A program made the position numbers and the translations under genes. Shown here piece after piece: positions 33,959 to 41,876 of a stretch of 63,108 nucleotides of DNA. Where the stretch lies: IMG/VR virus record IMGVR_UViG_3300032322_001062, positions 1-63,108 of that record; one strand, given 5' to 3'. Positions within the stretch are counted from its first letter, which is position 1, and each line of letters starts with the position of its first letter. The DNA is from a virus. The notes beneath the pieces were generated by a model. That model ran no database searches, had not been told where the DNA came from, and saw only the letters and a list, made by a program, of their open reading frames with translations.

Positions 33959-33966
33959 GAACTGTC

Positions 33967-34116
33967 ATGGACAATCATTGCTTTTGTGATCCGCACGGCG
34001 ACAACGCCACCTGCGACCGGCCTTGTGCCCGCACCGCAGAAGAACGCCGGTTAGAAGCCAAGGCCATCGTGGCTGCGGCCCGCCGTGCCCGCCTCGAAAA
34101 GGAAAGCAAGGAATGA
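33967..34116 (+). CDS. Small Cys/His-rich protein
   Basis: A 49-residue protein. The first 20 residues hold four Cys and two His (NHCFCDPHGDNATCDRPC), a likely zinc site. The rest is a basic Ala/Arg/Glu helix. Its stop overlaps the next ATG. Confidence 0.5.
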   Translation: MDNHCFCDPHGDNATCDRPCARTAEERRLEAKAIVAAARRARLEKESKE

Positions 34117-34400
34117 CCACTGAGGAATGGGCCGATGAAATCTACGAGGCCACTGGCATGGTCCTGAGTGACAATCAGATCGCTGACTTTGTTGCGCTGA
34201 TCAACGAGCATGCAGCAGTGGCGCGTGATGCAGCGTTCAACAGGGCGGCAGAGGCGCTTGACCTCATGTCCAAGGGTCTGCGCAACGAGCTTGACCATGC
34301 CCCGACTTTCGACGTGGAAAACTATCTCGCGGCTGCGATCTTGGCAGTAAACAGGTGCGCTGTCCTTGTGCGTGAACTGAAGGACGAGCGCCATGACTGA
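34113..34400 (+). CDS. Hypothetical helical protein
   Basis: A 95-residue acidic helical protein from ATG 34113 (ATGA overlap). It overlaps the next gene by 8 bp. The pattern of short, mostly helical Glu/Arg proteins is shared with its neighbours. Function unknown. Confidence 0.55.
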   Translation: MTTEEWADEIYEATGMVLSDNQIADFVALINEHAAVARDAAFNRAAEALDLMSKGLRNELDHAPTFDVENYLAAAILAVNRCAVLVRELKDERHD

Positions 34401-34740
34401 TATCGTTGAGCGGCTGCGCAATCGTGGACAGGCGGTTCACGGTGAGAGGAAGCCTGACTCAATTTATGAAGTCGTCGCTGACGAGATTGAGTGGCTGCGC
34501 GGTGAGAGGCAGCGCCTTGCTGACGAGCTTGGCAAGGCGCACCTCGATATCCTGCCGTGGATTGAGCAGGTGGGTTACCTGAACGGCGAGTGGAACCTGC
34601 TTGTGGCTGCCTTGAAGCAGGCGGCTGACGGGCTGCGTGAGGTCGGTGCGATCCACGCGGCAGATGGTATTGACGCAATGTTGAAGGAGCGCGAACTGTG
34701 GAGCAAGGCCGTCTTCTTACCGGCTACGAAGCCGACCTGA
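34393..34740 (+). CDS. Hypothetical helical protein
   Basis: A 115-residue protein. The N-terminus MTDIVERLRNRG and EVVADEIEWLRGERQRLADEL are a pattern recurring in small phage genes of this class. Probably a coiled-coil protein. Function unknown. Confidence 0.6.
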   Translation: MTDIVERLRNRGQAVHGERKPDSIYEVVADEIEWLRGERQRLADELGKAHLDILPWIEQVGYLNGEWNLLVAALKQAADGLREVGAIHAADGIDAMLKERELWSKAVFLPATKPT

Positions 34741-34763
34741 GTGTTAGGCAGCGGAGGCACACC

Positions 34764-34982
34764 ATGAGCGACTACGATCCGGTGAACAAGCCGGTCCACT
34801 ACAATTCGCACCCGTCGGGTATCGAGTGCATCCAGATCACCGAGTATATGTCGTTTTGTCTGGGCAACGCCATCAAGTATGTGTGGCGCGCAGATCTCAA
34901 GGGAGGCATCGAGGATTTGGAGAAGGCGCGCTGGTACATCGACCGTGAAATCCAGCGCCGCAAGGTGAACAGCAATGGCTAA
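34764..34982 (+). CDS. DUF3310 (SaV-like) protein
   Basis: A 72-residue protein matching the DUF3310 pattern from memory: VNKPVHYNSHPSGIECIQI, MSFCLGNAIKYVWRADLKGG and EDLEKARWYIDREI. Widely found in phage nucleotide/replication regions, sometimes called nucleotide-kinase-like. Its biochemical role is not known to me. Confidence 0.85.
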   Translation: MSDYDPVNKPVHYNSHPSGIECIQITEYMSFCLGNAIKYVWRADLKGGIEDLEKARWYIDREIQRRKVNSNG

Positions 34983-35268
34983 CAACACTGCGACCGTCTT
35001 GTCAGTTGACGAGGACTTCATCAAGATCTCACTTGATGACGAGACTGCCGACATGATCTTGTGTCAGTTGCTTCGGCATCAGGCGCAGGTTATCTTCAAG
35101 TGCATGCAACAGTCGGTGACTGAGATCTACGAGGACTATAGCCAGACGTATCTGTGGGAGGATTTGCAGCGCGCTATGAAGCATATCGAGGCGATCAACG
35201 TGCTGCTCGATTATTATGGCCAGCCGATGATTGACCTTCCCGCTGAAATGGAGAGGCGCTCAAAGTGA
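34975..35268 (+). CDS. Small hypothetical protein
   Basis: A 97-residue acidic helical protein from ATG 34975, overlapping DUF3310 by 8 bp and the exonuclease gene by 4 bp. It is directly upstream of the split polymerase and may be part of the replication operon. No family recognised. Confidence 0.55.
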   Translation: MANNTATVLSVDEDFIKISLDDETADMILCQLLRHQAQVIFKCMQQSVTEIYEDYSQTYLWEDLQRAMKHIEAINVLLDYYGQPMIDLPAEMERRSK

Positions 35269-36209
35269 AGCTGGCGCTGGTTGTTGACTGGCCTGCGATT
35301 GACGCAGCGCCGGGCCAGCCCTTCTCCGAGTGGGAGTGGCAGGTCATCAAGGAGTTGATGGAGGCGGCCGGCTTCAAGCCGACCGTCATCCACACTGCCT
35401 TCCGCGCTTACGTCGCCAAGTGGCACACCCTCTTTGCGGGTAGCAAGCCGGGCGGTGAGTTGGCGTCTACGGCTAAGGAAGATCAGGCCAAGCTGGTCGA
35501 GAAGCTGAAGGGCTTCGACATCGCGTTGACGATGGGGCAGCACGCCATGTTCTGCCTGACTGGCGAGACCAAGATCGACACCTTCCGGGGCACCCACATC
35601 GACAGTCCCTTCGTCGAGGGGTTGCAGGTGGTGCCGACCTACGCACCCAACATCTTCGCCCGCATGGCGTGGAACGAGCGGCCCGTTGTGGTGTCGGCGA
35701 TGCGTAAGGCGCGCAAGCGTTTCGAGGACAGGCCGCGCACGGTCTACATCCCCGAGACGGTCGCCGACCTCTACGAGTTCTCGACCAAGCACATTGGTAA
35801 CGAGATCGTGTTCGACGTCGAAACCAACAAGTCGTGCCGCATCACTGAGTTCTCGGCGGCAACCTCGTCAGGCTGCTGCCTCTACGTCCACCTTGAAGAT
35901 CGCAACTACAGGTCGGTGTGGTCGGAGGCTGACGAGTTGGACATCTGGTTGTGGCTGCGGTTCTTGGCCAGCCGCCACGATCTGGCGTGGGGTTTTCATA
36001 ACGCCACCTATGACTTGACTTACCTCGATGCCTACGGTATACGACCGCGTGGCCCGATCTTCGACACGATGCTTCGTCACCACGCATGGCAGCCGGAATG
36101 GGAAAAGAGCTTGGGCTTCCTCGCTTCCCTCCACATTCCGACCCGTGCATGGAAGCATCTGCGGACCAAGGCCAAGAAGGACTTCAACAAGGGCGGCTCA
36201 GTCGACTGA
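35265..36209 (+). CDS. DNA polymerase A, part 1: UDG-like domain plus incomplete 3'-5' exonuclease
   Basis: A 314-residue protein from GTG 35265. Residues about 1-150 resemble the uracil-DNA-glycosylase-like domain that precedes some phage PolA exonucleases (ALTMGQHAM, RGTHIDSP, VVPTYAPNIFARMAW). Residues 180-290 are the DnaQ-like proofreading domain: Exo I FDVET (D184, E186), Exo II HNATYD (N246, D250) and a downstream D267. The domain stops at KKDFNKGGSVD, before Exo III. The missing Exo III is at the start of 36780-38228. Two small genes separate the parts. Confidence 0.85.
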   Translation: MKLALVVDWPAIDAAPGQPFSEWEWQVIKELMEAAGFKPTVIHTAFRAYVAKWHTLFAGSKPGGELASTAKEDQAKLVEKLKGFDIALTMGQHAMFCLTGETKIDTFRGTHIDSPFVEGLQVVPTYAPNIFARMAWNERPVVVSAMRKARKRFEDRPRTVYIPETVADLYEFSTKHIGNEIVFDVETNKSCRITEFSAATSSGCCLYVHLEDRNYRSVWSEADELDIWLWLRFLASRHDLAWGFHNATYDLTYLDAYGIRPRGPIFDTMLRHHAWQPEWEKSLGFLASLHIPTRAWKHLRTKAKKDFNKGGSVD

Positions 36210-36231
36210 CGCCCCAACGCAGGAGAGAGTA

Positions 36232-36489
36232 ATGGCTGAAGTTGCGGTTTCATTCCGCGTCGATTTCGAGGCTGACGGCCTTACGGTCAAGGCCCGCCAC
36301 AAGATGCATGAGGTTCTGATGGAGTGGCTGCGCGAAACTACGCGCAACGGCAACACTGGTAAGCTGCACAAGGACCTTGAAGCAGCAGCCGGCATGCCTG
36401 TGCCGGAGTTCCGTCTGTTCGTCATCGACGATCTGACTACCTCGCGTGACGATTATCGCTACGAGCGGGTGTTGGAAGCGGCGCGCTAA
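36232..36489 (+). CDS. Small hypothetical protein between the polymerase halves
   Basis: A 85-residue protein from ATG 36232 (AGGAGAG site). A VDFEADGLTVKARHKMHEVLMEWLRE N-terminus and a beta-strand C-terminal half. It may be a partner bridging the two polymerase parts; no homology is recognised. It is independently translated, so this is not a spliced insertion. Confidence 0.6.
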   Translation: MAEVAVSFRVDFEADGLTVKARHKMHEVLMEWLRETTRNGNTGKLHKDLEAAAGMPVPEFRLFVIDDLTTSRDDYRYERVLEAAR

Positions 36490-36490
36490 C

Positions 36491-36823
36491 ATGAATGACG
36501 ACGATGCTGCGATCCGCCGGCTTTGGGCCAGCGTAATTATTCAGGCCCTGATCGACGCCACGTCTGAGCCGAAGACCCCGCAGGGGGTTGTGCATAAGAA
36601 GCAGGCACAGGCGTGGATCACGGCGGAGTTTGGCACGACTGCCCAGAACTTTGAGGGCATCTGCCTTGCTGCCAGCATCGAGCCTGTCAGGGTGCGGACC
36701 TTCATCAAGAACTATGATGGGCCGCCCTTGACGCTTCACATCATGTCCCGTATGCGGGATTCGTTTCTCAAGGGGGACAGTGGTGAAGACTCTTCAGTTG
36801 CAGAACCTGACGATCACGCCTGA
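36491..36823 (+). CDS. Small hypothetical protein overlapping polymerase part 2
   Basis: A 110-residue protein from ATG 36491. Helical with KKQAQAWITAEFG and an acidic C-terminus. Its last 44 bp overlap the beginning of the polymerase gene in another frame. No homing-endonuclease motif was seen. Function unknown. Confidence 0.6.
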   Translation: MNDDDAAIRRLWASVIIQALIDATSEPKTPQGVVHKKQAQAWITAEFGTTAQNFEGICLAASIEPVRVRTFIKNYDGPPLTLHIMSRMRDSFLKGDSGEDSSVAEPDDHA

Positions 36824-38228
36824 AAACCAGGAGATCGTATACAACGCGCTCGACACCATGCAGACGATGGCCCTCAAGGAAATCTTTGACGGGGGCCTGC
36901 TGCCTGCATGGGCGTCGACGACCTACCGCTACAGCGAACTGATGCTGGGTCCCATCATGACCATGATGCGGCGCGGTGTGCAGATCGACACCGAGCGGCG
37001 GGACATGCTGGTGCGTGGCCTGCGTGAACGGGCCGACAAGGTGCAGGCGCGGTTCGACTTCCTGTGCGAGTCGCTGTTCAACACGACCGTCAACCACAAC
37101 TCGACGCCCCAGCTTCAGACTTTGTTCTATGAGTTTCTGGCGATCCCCGAGCAGACCAAGTCCAAGAAGGGTGAGGTCAAGGTCGGGGCCGACCGGGAAA
37201 TCCTCGAACGCATTGCCCGCGACTATCCGCGTGGCGCCCTCTTTGCCAACCACATTCTGCGTATCCGGGACCTCGAAAAGCAGATCGAGTTCCTGTCGAA
37301 GAAGCTGTCGCCCAGCAACCGCTTCCACGCTGCGTTCAATGTGGCTGGCACCGAGACGTTCCGCCTGTCGTCCAGCGAACATCCGTTCCGCATTGGCTCG
37401 AACTTGCAGAACATCCCGAAGGAGGCGCGCACTTGCTTCGTCGCCGACCCCGGCTACATGCTGTTCTACTCGGACCAGCAGGGTGCCGAGGCCCGCATTG
37501 TCGCCTACCTGTCAGGTGACGAGAACTACATCGCGGCTGTCGAGGGCGGCGACTCGCACACTATGGTGGCCAGCATGGTGTTCGGCTTCCCGACTGACCG
37601 CGAACTCGCAGAGCGCGAGTACTACCGGGGCTACTCCTACCGGGACATCACGAAGCGCGGCGCCCACGGCTCCAACTACTATGGCAAGCCGTTCACTTTG
37701 GCGCAGCAGATGAAGGTCGAGACGGCCGTGGCCGAAGCCTTCCAGATGCAGTACTTCCGGCGCTTCCCCGGTATCTCTAACTGGCATGCGTGGGTGGCCA
37801 ACCAGTTGCAGAAGAAGGGCTACCTGATTAGTCCGTTCGGTATCCGCCGCAACTTCTGGAACCGGCGCTGGGATGATGCCACCCTGCGTGAAGCGATTGC
37901 CTTCGTACCCCAGCACTGCGTTGGCGTGCTGATGAACGTGGGCATCTATCAGATTTGGGAGCGGTTCGAGGGCAAGCCCGGAGCCGATGTCCAGATCCTG
38001 CTGAACCTCCATGACGCGGTTCTCGGTCAGGTCCGTATCGACAAGGCCGCCGAGTTGTTGCCGCAGGTCTTGGAGTGCTTGCACTTTCCTTTCCCCGTGA
38101 CTGACATTAATGGGATTACCCGTGAAATAGTTATTCCCTTTGATGTCGAGGTCGGTTACAATTGGGGCAAGGCCAGTGACAAGAACCCGTCTGGCCTCAA
38201 GAAGTGGAGGCCCGATGGCAAGGCATGA
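36780..38228 (+). CDS. polA: DNA polymerase A, part 2: Exo III motif plus polymerase domain
   Basis: About 482 residues from GTG 36780 (or GTG 36783), after GGGGGA. The N-terminus carries the Exo III pattern Y21-NAL-D25. Then the polymerase domain: TETFRLSSSEHP, motif A YSDQQGAEAR (D232), motif B KRGAHGSNYYGKPF (about 292-304), and motif C NLHDAVLG (H411-D412). It replicates phage DNA. The exonuclease active site must be shared with the upstream polypeptide. T7-like length for the polymerase module. Confidence 0.92.
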   Translation: MVKTLQLQNLTITPENQEIVYNALDTMQTMALKEIFDGGLLPAWASTTYRYSELMLGPIMTMMRRGVQIDTERRDMLVRGLRERADKVQARFDFLCESLFNTTVNHNSTPQLQTLFYEFLAIPEQTKSKKGEVKVGADREILERIARDYPRGALFANHILRIRDLEKQIEFLSKKLSPSNRFHAAFNVAGTETFRLSSSEHPFRIGSNLQNIPKEARTCFVADPGYMLFYSDQQGAEARIVAYLSGDENYIAAVEGGDSHTMVASMVFGFPTDRELAEREYYRGYSYRDITKRGAHGSNYYGKPFTLAQQMKVETAVAEAFQMQYFRRFPGISNWHAWVANQLQKKGYLISPFGIRRNFWNRRWDDATLREAIAFVPQHCVGVLMNVGIYQIWERFEGKPGADVQILLNLHDAVLGQVRIDKAAELLPQVLECLHFPFPVTDINGITREIVIPFDVEVGYNWGKASDKNPSGLKKWRPDGKA

Positions 38229-38421
38229 CTATTTGAGTGACCGCGCTGCCAACTACAAGCTGATGTCTGACATCAAAAGCTGGTGGCGCAAGCGCGGTTA
38301 CGTCGTGCGGGTCTGGCTCGAAAAGGCCGTTGACCCTATGAGCGGTTCGCAGATTCATGTGATCCGCACCAACATCGTGCAGTCTGTCACCACCGCAAGG
38401 AGCAACTACTATGTCGAATGA
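38215..38421 (+). CDS. Small basic hypothetical protein
   Basis: A 68-residue basic protein starting in the end of the polymerase gene (ATG 38215). Tyr/Arg/Lys-rich helical start (KSWWRKRGYVVRVWLEK), then a strand pair; probably nucleic-acid-binding. The family is not recognised. Confidence 0.5.
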   Translation: MARHDYLSDRAANYKLMSDIKSWWRKRGYVVRVWLEKAVDPMSGSQIHVIRTNIVQSVTTARSNYYVE

Positions 38422-38737
38422 CAACGTGATCGCTTTCCCGGGTTCCGCTGCCACCACCAAGCAGGACGACGATCTTGACGGGATGATCAAGGTCGATCTG
38501 GGCATCAACCCCGACGAGGAAATGGAAGAGGTCATCCTCCAGCTTATTGACCTGCTGCGCGAGCGGAAGGCTTCCATCCGTAGCTTCATCTGCGCCATTG
38601 CCATCGACGAGAGCGAGGAAGCGGGTACGGCCTGCCACACCCTGACCTCGCCGATTGAGCCGAGCGAGTATGCGCTGCTGCTCAAGATGCTTGAAGGTTC
38701 CTTCCAGCGCCGCCTTAGCGGGATGCGCGATTCGTGA
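38411..38737 (+). CDS. Hypothetical acidic protein
   Basis: A 108-residue protein from ATG 38411. Acidic and helical, with the N-terminus MSNDNVIAFPGSAA recalling DUF-type proteins with a short peptide N-tail. It overlaps the GTG of the next gene. Function unknown. Confidence 0.55.
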   Translation: MSNDNVIAFPGSAATTKQDDDLDGMIKVDLGINPDEEMEEVILQLIDLLRERKASIRSFICAIAIDESEEAGTACHTLTSPIEPSEYALLLKMLEGSFQRRLSGMRDS

Positions 38738-39189
38738 AACTGCGCCCGCCCCTCGTCGCCAAGTACGCTGACTATGTGCCGGTCTTCCCGGTGCAGCAGC
38801 GGACGGCGGCGCAGCGGGCGGGCATCTCCTTTGAGAAGGCTGTGCAGAAGCGCCTCCAACTTCTGCATAAGCGGGTCGAGGTAGGGCCGTGGCTCTACTA
38901 CAAGGCGGCCCGTAAAGGTGGCGTCTGCCAGCCGGACGCCCTGTTGTGGCTGGCAGACGACCATATCTGCATCGTCGAGATCAAGTTGTCGTGGATGCGT
39001 CCAGTCCGCAAGAAACTCCTAGAGTTCTACGGACCTATCGTCCAAGCTATCTACCCAGAGGCCAGGCTTTCCTTCCTACAAATCTACAAGAACGCCAAGC
39101 CTCAGTCGCACAAGAAGCCGATCAGCATCTACGCGCTGGGCGGTCTACCCATCAACAAGTACAAGGAATGCCAATGGCTGGGCCTGTAG
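38734..39189 (+). CDS. PD-(D/E)XK endonuclease-like protein
   Basis: A 151-residue protein from GTG 38734. GGVCQPDALLWL (D about 72) and CIVEIKLSW (E and K about 85-88) form a PD-ExK catalytic core. Basic overall. Could be a Holliday-junction resolvase or single-strand nuclease, comparable in position to T7 endonuclease I. No substrate can be read from the sequence. Confidence 0.7.
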   Translation: MKLRPPLVAKYADYVPVFPVQQRTAAQRAGISFEKAVQKRLQLLHKRVEVGPWLYYKAARKGGVCQPDALLWLADDHICIVEIKLSWMRPVRKKLLEFYGPIVQAIYPEARLSFLQIYKNAKPQSHKKPISIYALGGLPINKYKECQWLGL

Positions 39190-39638
39190 CAATCAAGTTC
39201 AAGCGCCTTACCTCGACGGCCATTCTGCCGACCCGGGCCACCGAAGGCGCTGCCTGCTTCGACCTGTATGCCGACGAGCTTCATGCTCTCGATGACATGA
39301 GGACGCGGCGCACGGTGGGCACCGGCATCGCTGTCGAGTTGCCGCCCGGCTACGTCGGCCTGATCTGTTCGCGCTCCGGTCTTTCGGCGAAGGAAGGAAT
39401 TTTTGTCATCAATTCGCCGGGAGTTATTGACGAGGACTACCGGGGTGAGTTAAAGGTGATCCTCGGGCGGCTCCCGTATACGCCGCAATGGCCCCATCCT
39501 GACCTGTTCATGGTCGAGAAGGGGATGCGGGTCGCCCAGCTTATGGTCCAGCAACTGCCGCAGCTTGAAGTTGTGGAAGTTGAAGACCTTTCAACCACGG
39601 CTCGGGGCGCAGGTGGCCTCGGCTCAACGGGAGTCTGA
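39168..39638 (+). CDS. dut: dUTPase
   Basis: A 156-residue dUTP pyrophosphatase from ATG 39168 (or 39174), overlapping the nuclease end. Motifs: motif 1 AACFDLYAD, motif 2 CSRSGLS, motif 3 GVIDEDYRGELKV, motif 4 RVAQLMVQQ, motif 5 RGAGGLGSTG. It hydrolyses dUTP to dUMP, feeding ThyX and keeping uracil out of phage DNA, relevant beside a polymerase with a UDG-like N-terminus. Confidence 0.92.
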   Translation: MPMAGPVAIKFKRLTSTAILPTRATEGAACFDLYADELHALDDMRTRRTVGTGIAVELPPGYVGLICSRSGLSAKEGIFVINSPGVIDEDYRGELKVILGRLPYTPQWPHPDLFMVEKGMRVAQLMVQQLPQLEVVEVEDLSTTARGAGGLGSTGV

Positions 39639-39639
39639 C

Positions 39640-39849
39640 ATGATTATCACGCAGATCGGTGCAACCGCTGCCATCATTGGCTTTGCGATTGCCATCTTCG
39701 CGTCGTTCTATCTGGACACGGCTGGCACCTACGGCGAACCGGACCGCGAAAACAAGTTGAACATCGTTGACCGCACGGTTATCGGCGGCTTCGCCATGTT
39801 CTTCATTGGCATCCTCGTCGGCCTCATTGGGCTGGTGTGGGGCATCTGA
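39640..39849 (+). CDS. Small two-TM membrane protein
   Basis: A 69-residue protein from ATG 39640. Two hydrophobic segments (residues about 5-25 and 45-68) joined by a polar loop. Placed upstream of the lysis genes; it could be a holin/antiholin or a superinfection factor. No specific family seen. Confidence 0.6.
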   Translation: MIITQIGATAAIIGFAIAIFASFYLDTAGTYGEPDRENKLNIVDRTVIGGFAMFFIGILVGLIGLVWGI

Positions 39850-39851
39850 GC

Positions 39852-40631
39852 GTGTCCTCCCGCGAGACCTACCCCAAGACGGTCCTGCTTATCCCCGACA
39901 CCCATGCGATGCCGGGCGACAAGCTGGACCGTTTCGCCAAGATGATGGCGTTCATGGAGAACCGCAACATCGTGCTGGACCGGGTGGTCCATATCGGTGA
40001 TCTGTGGGACTTCGCCTCCCTCTGCACCCACGACATGGAAGACCCGAAGTGGGCGCACCGCTCCTTGCAGGAGGACGTCGAGGCTGGCTTCAACGCCCTT
40101 GACTGGATCGCCTCTATCGCTGCGTCCTACGGGGGCGCGCCCATCGACTTCATCGAGGGCAACCATGAGGACCGCTACAACAAGTGGATGGCCTCCGACA
40201 ACCGGCTGCTGACGTCGGACTTCCCCAAGACGGTCAAGCAGTTGGTGGCCCAGCGGCGCCCGACCTTCAAGGTCCGCTACCACTCGTTCCTCAAGCCGGT
40301 CTCCATCTACGGCGCCGTCTTCCAGCACTACTTCGTAAGTGGGGTGATGGGTCGGCCGCAGGGTGGCGAGCATCATGCCAACAATCTGTTGCGGTCCCAG
40401 CACGTTTCGTGCATCTGCGGCCATTCGCACCTGCTGTCCACTTCTACTCGGACCAAGGGCGACGGCAGCAAGATTTACGGGTTGGTGGGAGGCTGCTTCG
40501 TGGACCCCGAAGGCGACTTTGCCTATGCCAAGGCGGCCAAGAAGCTGTGGTGGAACGGCTTTCACCTGTTGCATTTCTATGCACCGGGCGAGTTCGACGT
40601 CGAGTCCATCAGTCTTGAAAGGTTGGGGTAA
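39852..40631 (+). CDS. Calcineurin-like metallophosphoesterase
   Basis: About 259 residues from GTG 39852; an in-frame GTG at 39837 would add five residues. Metal-binding motifs in order: IPDTHAM, GDLWD, EGNHEDR and CGHSH. These are the two-metal residues of the family. It may cleave nucleotides, phosphodiesters or modified substrates; phage homologues are often near DNA-metabolism genes. The substrate cannot be inferred. Confidence 0.85.
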   Translation: MSSRETYPKTVLLIPDTHAMPGDKLDRFAKMMAFMENRNIVLDRVVHIGDLWDFASLCTHDMEDPKWAHRSLQEDVEAGFNALDWIASIAASYGGAPIDFIEGNHEDRYNKWMASDNRLLTSDFPKTVKQLVAQRRPTFKVRYHSFLKPVSIYGAVFQHYFVSGVMGRPQGGEHHANNLLRSQHVSCICGHSHLLSTSTRTKGDGSKIYGLVGGCFVDPEGDFAYAKAAKKLWWNGFHLLHFYAPGEFDVESISLERLG

Positions 40632-40643
40632 ACCTGCTATAAT
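40615..40643 (+). promoter_or_regulatory. Consensus-like promoter of leaderless type
   Basis: TTGAAA (40615-40620), 17-bp spacer, TATAAT (40638-40643). The next gene's ATG is at 40649, about where transcription would start, and no Shine-Dalgarno sequence precedes it. Confidence 0.65.
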
Positions 40644-40648
40644 ATAGC

Positions 40649-40903
40649 ATGGCCAAAACCCCTGCTTGGCAGCGTGCCGAAGGCAAGAACCCCGAAGGCG
40701 GGCTCAATGCCAAAGGCCGTGCCTCTTATAATCGTGCGAACCCCGGTAAGCCGGGCCTCAAAGCTCCTCAACCCGAGGGAGGCCCGCGCCGGGATTCGTT
40801 CTGTGCCCGCATGAAGGGCATGAAGAAGAAGCTAACTTCCAAGAAGACGGCCAACGATCCTAACAGTCGGATCAACAAATCACTCAGGGCGTGGAACTGC
40901 TAA
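40649..40903 (+). CDS. Small basic conserved phage protein (DUF6321-like)
   Basis: A 84-residue, lysine-rich protein. A pattern remembered from aquatic phages as DUF6321: PAWQRAEGKNPEGGLNAKG, RDSFCARMKGMKKK and NDPNSRINKSLRAW. First gene of the basic-protein and lysis cluster, expressed from its own promoter at 40.6 kb. Confidence 0.75.
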   Translation: MAKTPAWQRAEGKNPEGGLNAKGRASYNRANPGKPGLKAPQPEGGPRRDSFCARMKGMKKKLTSKKTANDPNSRINKSLRAWNC

Positions 40904-40904
40904 G

Positions 40905-41081
40905 ATGCCACTCGTCAAAGGCAAGTCTGACAAGGCCGTCAGCAAGAACATCAGTACGTTGGTTGGCGACTTCGAGAAGCGGGGCCGGATCGGCACCTCC
41001 CGCCCAGCCAACAAGGCTGCCGCCGTGAAGCAGGCCACGGCCATCGCCCTCCAGAAAGCCGGGCGCCAGAAGGCCAAGTAA
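40905..41081 (+). CDS. Small basic protein
   Basis: A 58-residue protein from ATG 40905, right after the previous stop. Lys/Ala-rich with a VSKNISTLVGDFEKRGRIGTS segment found in aquatic phage small proteins. Probably nucleic-acid-binding. No function known. Confidence 0.6.
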   Translation: MPLVKGKSDKAVSKNISTLVGDFEKRGRIGTSRPANKAAAVKQATAIALQKAGRQKAK

Positions 41082-41495
41082 ATGGCAGGCTTCCTTGCCA
41101 TGCTGCCGACCTTGGTGCCAGCCCTGACTGAGGTGCTGGACCGGGTGATTCCTGATCAGGCTGCGGCAGCCAAGGCCAAGCTGGAAATGGAAGCCAAGCT
41201 GCTTGAGGCCGCCACCGCGCAGGCTTCGCAGCAGGCCGAAATCAATAAGACCGAAGCCCAGCATTCGTCCATTTTCGTGGCAGGCTGGCGCCCATACATT
41301 GGTTGGGTCTGCGGCATGGCGATTGCGTGGGCTTTCCTTGTGGCGCCGATGCTGTCGTGGCTGCTGCCGGTGCTGGGTGTGGTGCCAGTGGTGCCCCCGC
41401 TTCAGACGGAGTTCCTGCTGGAACTGGTGTTTGCGATGCTGGGTCTGGGCGGCCTGCGTACCTTCGAGAAGCTGAAGGGAGTGGCGTCCCGGTGA
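41082..41495 (+). CDS. GTA-type 3-TM holin
   Basis: A 137-residue protein. An amphipathic, charged N-terminal part is followed by AGWRPYIGWVCGMAIAWAF and two more hydrophobic segments, ending LGLGGLRTFEKLKG. This matches the GTA_holin_3TM pattern. It would form inner-membrane lesions that release the endolysin. The stop overlaps the endolysin GTG. Confidence 0.85.
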   Translation: MAGFLAMLPTLVPALTEVLDRVIPDQAAAAKAKLEMEAKLLEAATAQASQQAEINKTEAQHSSIFVAGWRPYIGWVCGMAIAWAFLVAPMLSWLLPVLGVVPVVPPLQTEFLLELVFAMLGLGGLRTFEKLKGVASR

Positions 41496-41866
41496 GCCTG
41501 AACGCTAGGAGCAGGGAGCGCCTCAAGGGCGTGCATCCCGACCTCGTTGCCGTCGTCGAGCGAGCCGCCGCGATTGGGCCTGCCTTCATCGTGACCGAGG
41601 GCCTGCGCACCGTCGAACGCCAGAAGCAGTTGGTTGCGGCCGGTGCTTCGCGGACCATGAACTCTCGCCACATTACAGGCCATGCCGTTGATCTGGCTGC
41701 GCTTGTGGACGGGAAGGTCCGTTGGGACTGGCCGCTGTATCATAAGCTGGCTGCTGCCATGAAGCAAGCGGCAGCCGAGCGAAACGTCGCTATTATCTGG
41801 GGTGGCGACTGGAAATCCTTCCCAGACGGACCCCACTTTGAACTGGCCCGCGTGGCCTATCCATAG
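41492..41866 (+). CDS. Endolysin (M15 L-alanyl-D-glutamate peptidase)
   Basis: About 124 residues from GTG 41492 (GTGA overlap with holin stop). Metal-site motifs: SRHITGHAVDL (HxxxxxxD) and a late PHFEL. Like T5/Ply500-type endopeptidases it would cleave the peptide stem of peptidoglycan. It lacks a signal peptide, so release requires the holin. Confidence 0.9.
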   Translation: MSLNARSRERLKGVHPDLVAVVERAAAIGPAFIVTEGLRTVERQKQLVAAGASRTMNSRHITGHAVDLAALVDGKVRWDWPLYHKLAAAMKQAAAERNVAIIWGGDWKSFPDGPHFELARVAYP

Positions 41867-41876
41867 GAGAAGTAAA

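Noticed and set aside
36210-36779. A self-splicing intron or intein in the DNA polymerase
   Set aside because: The first part ends with its own stop, the second has its own start, and the gap codes for separate small genes with no endonuclease or splice motifs.
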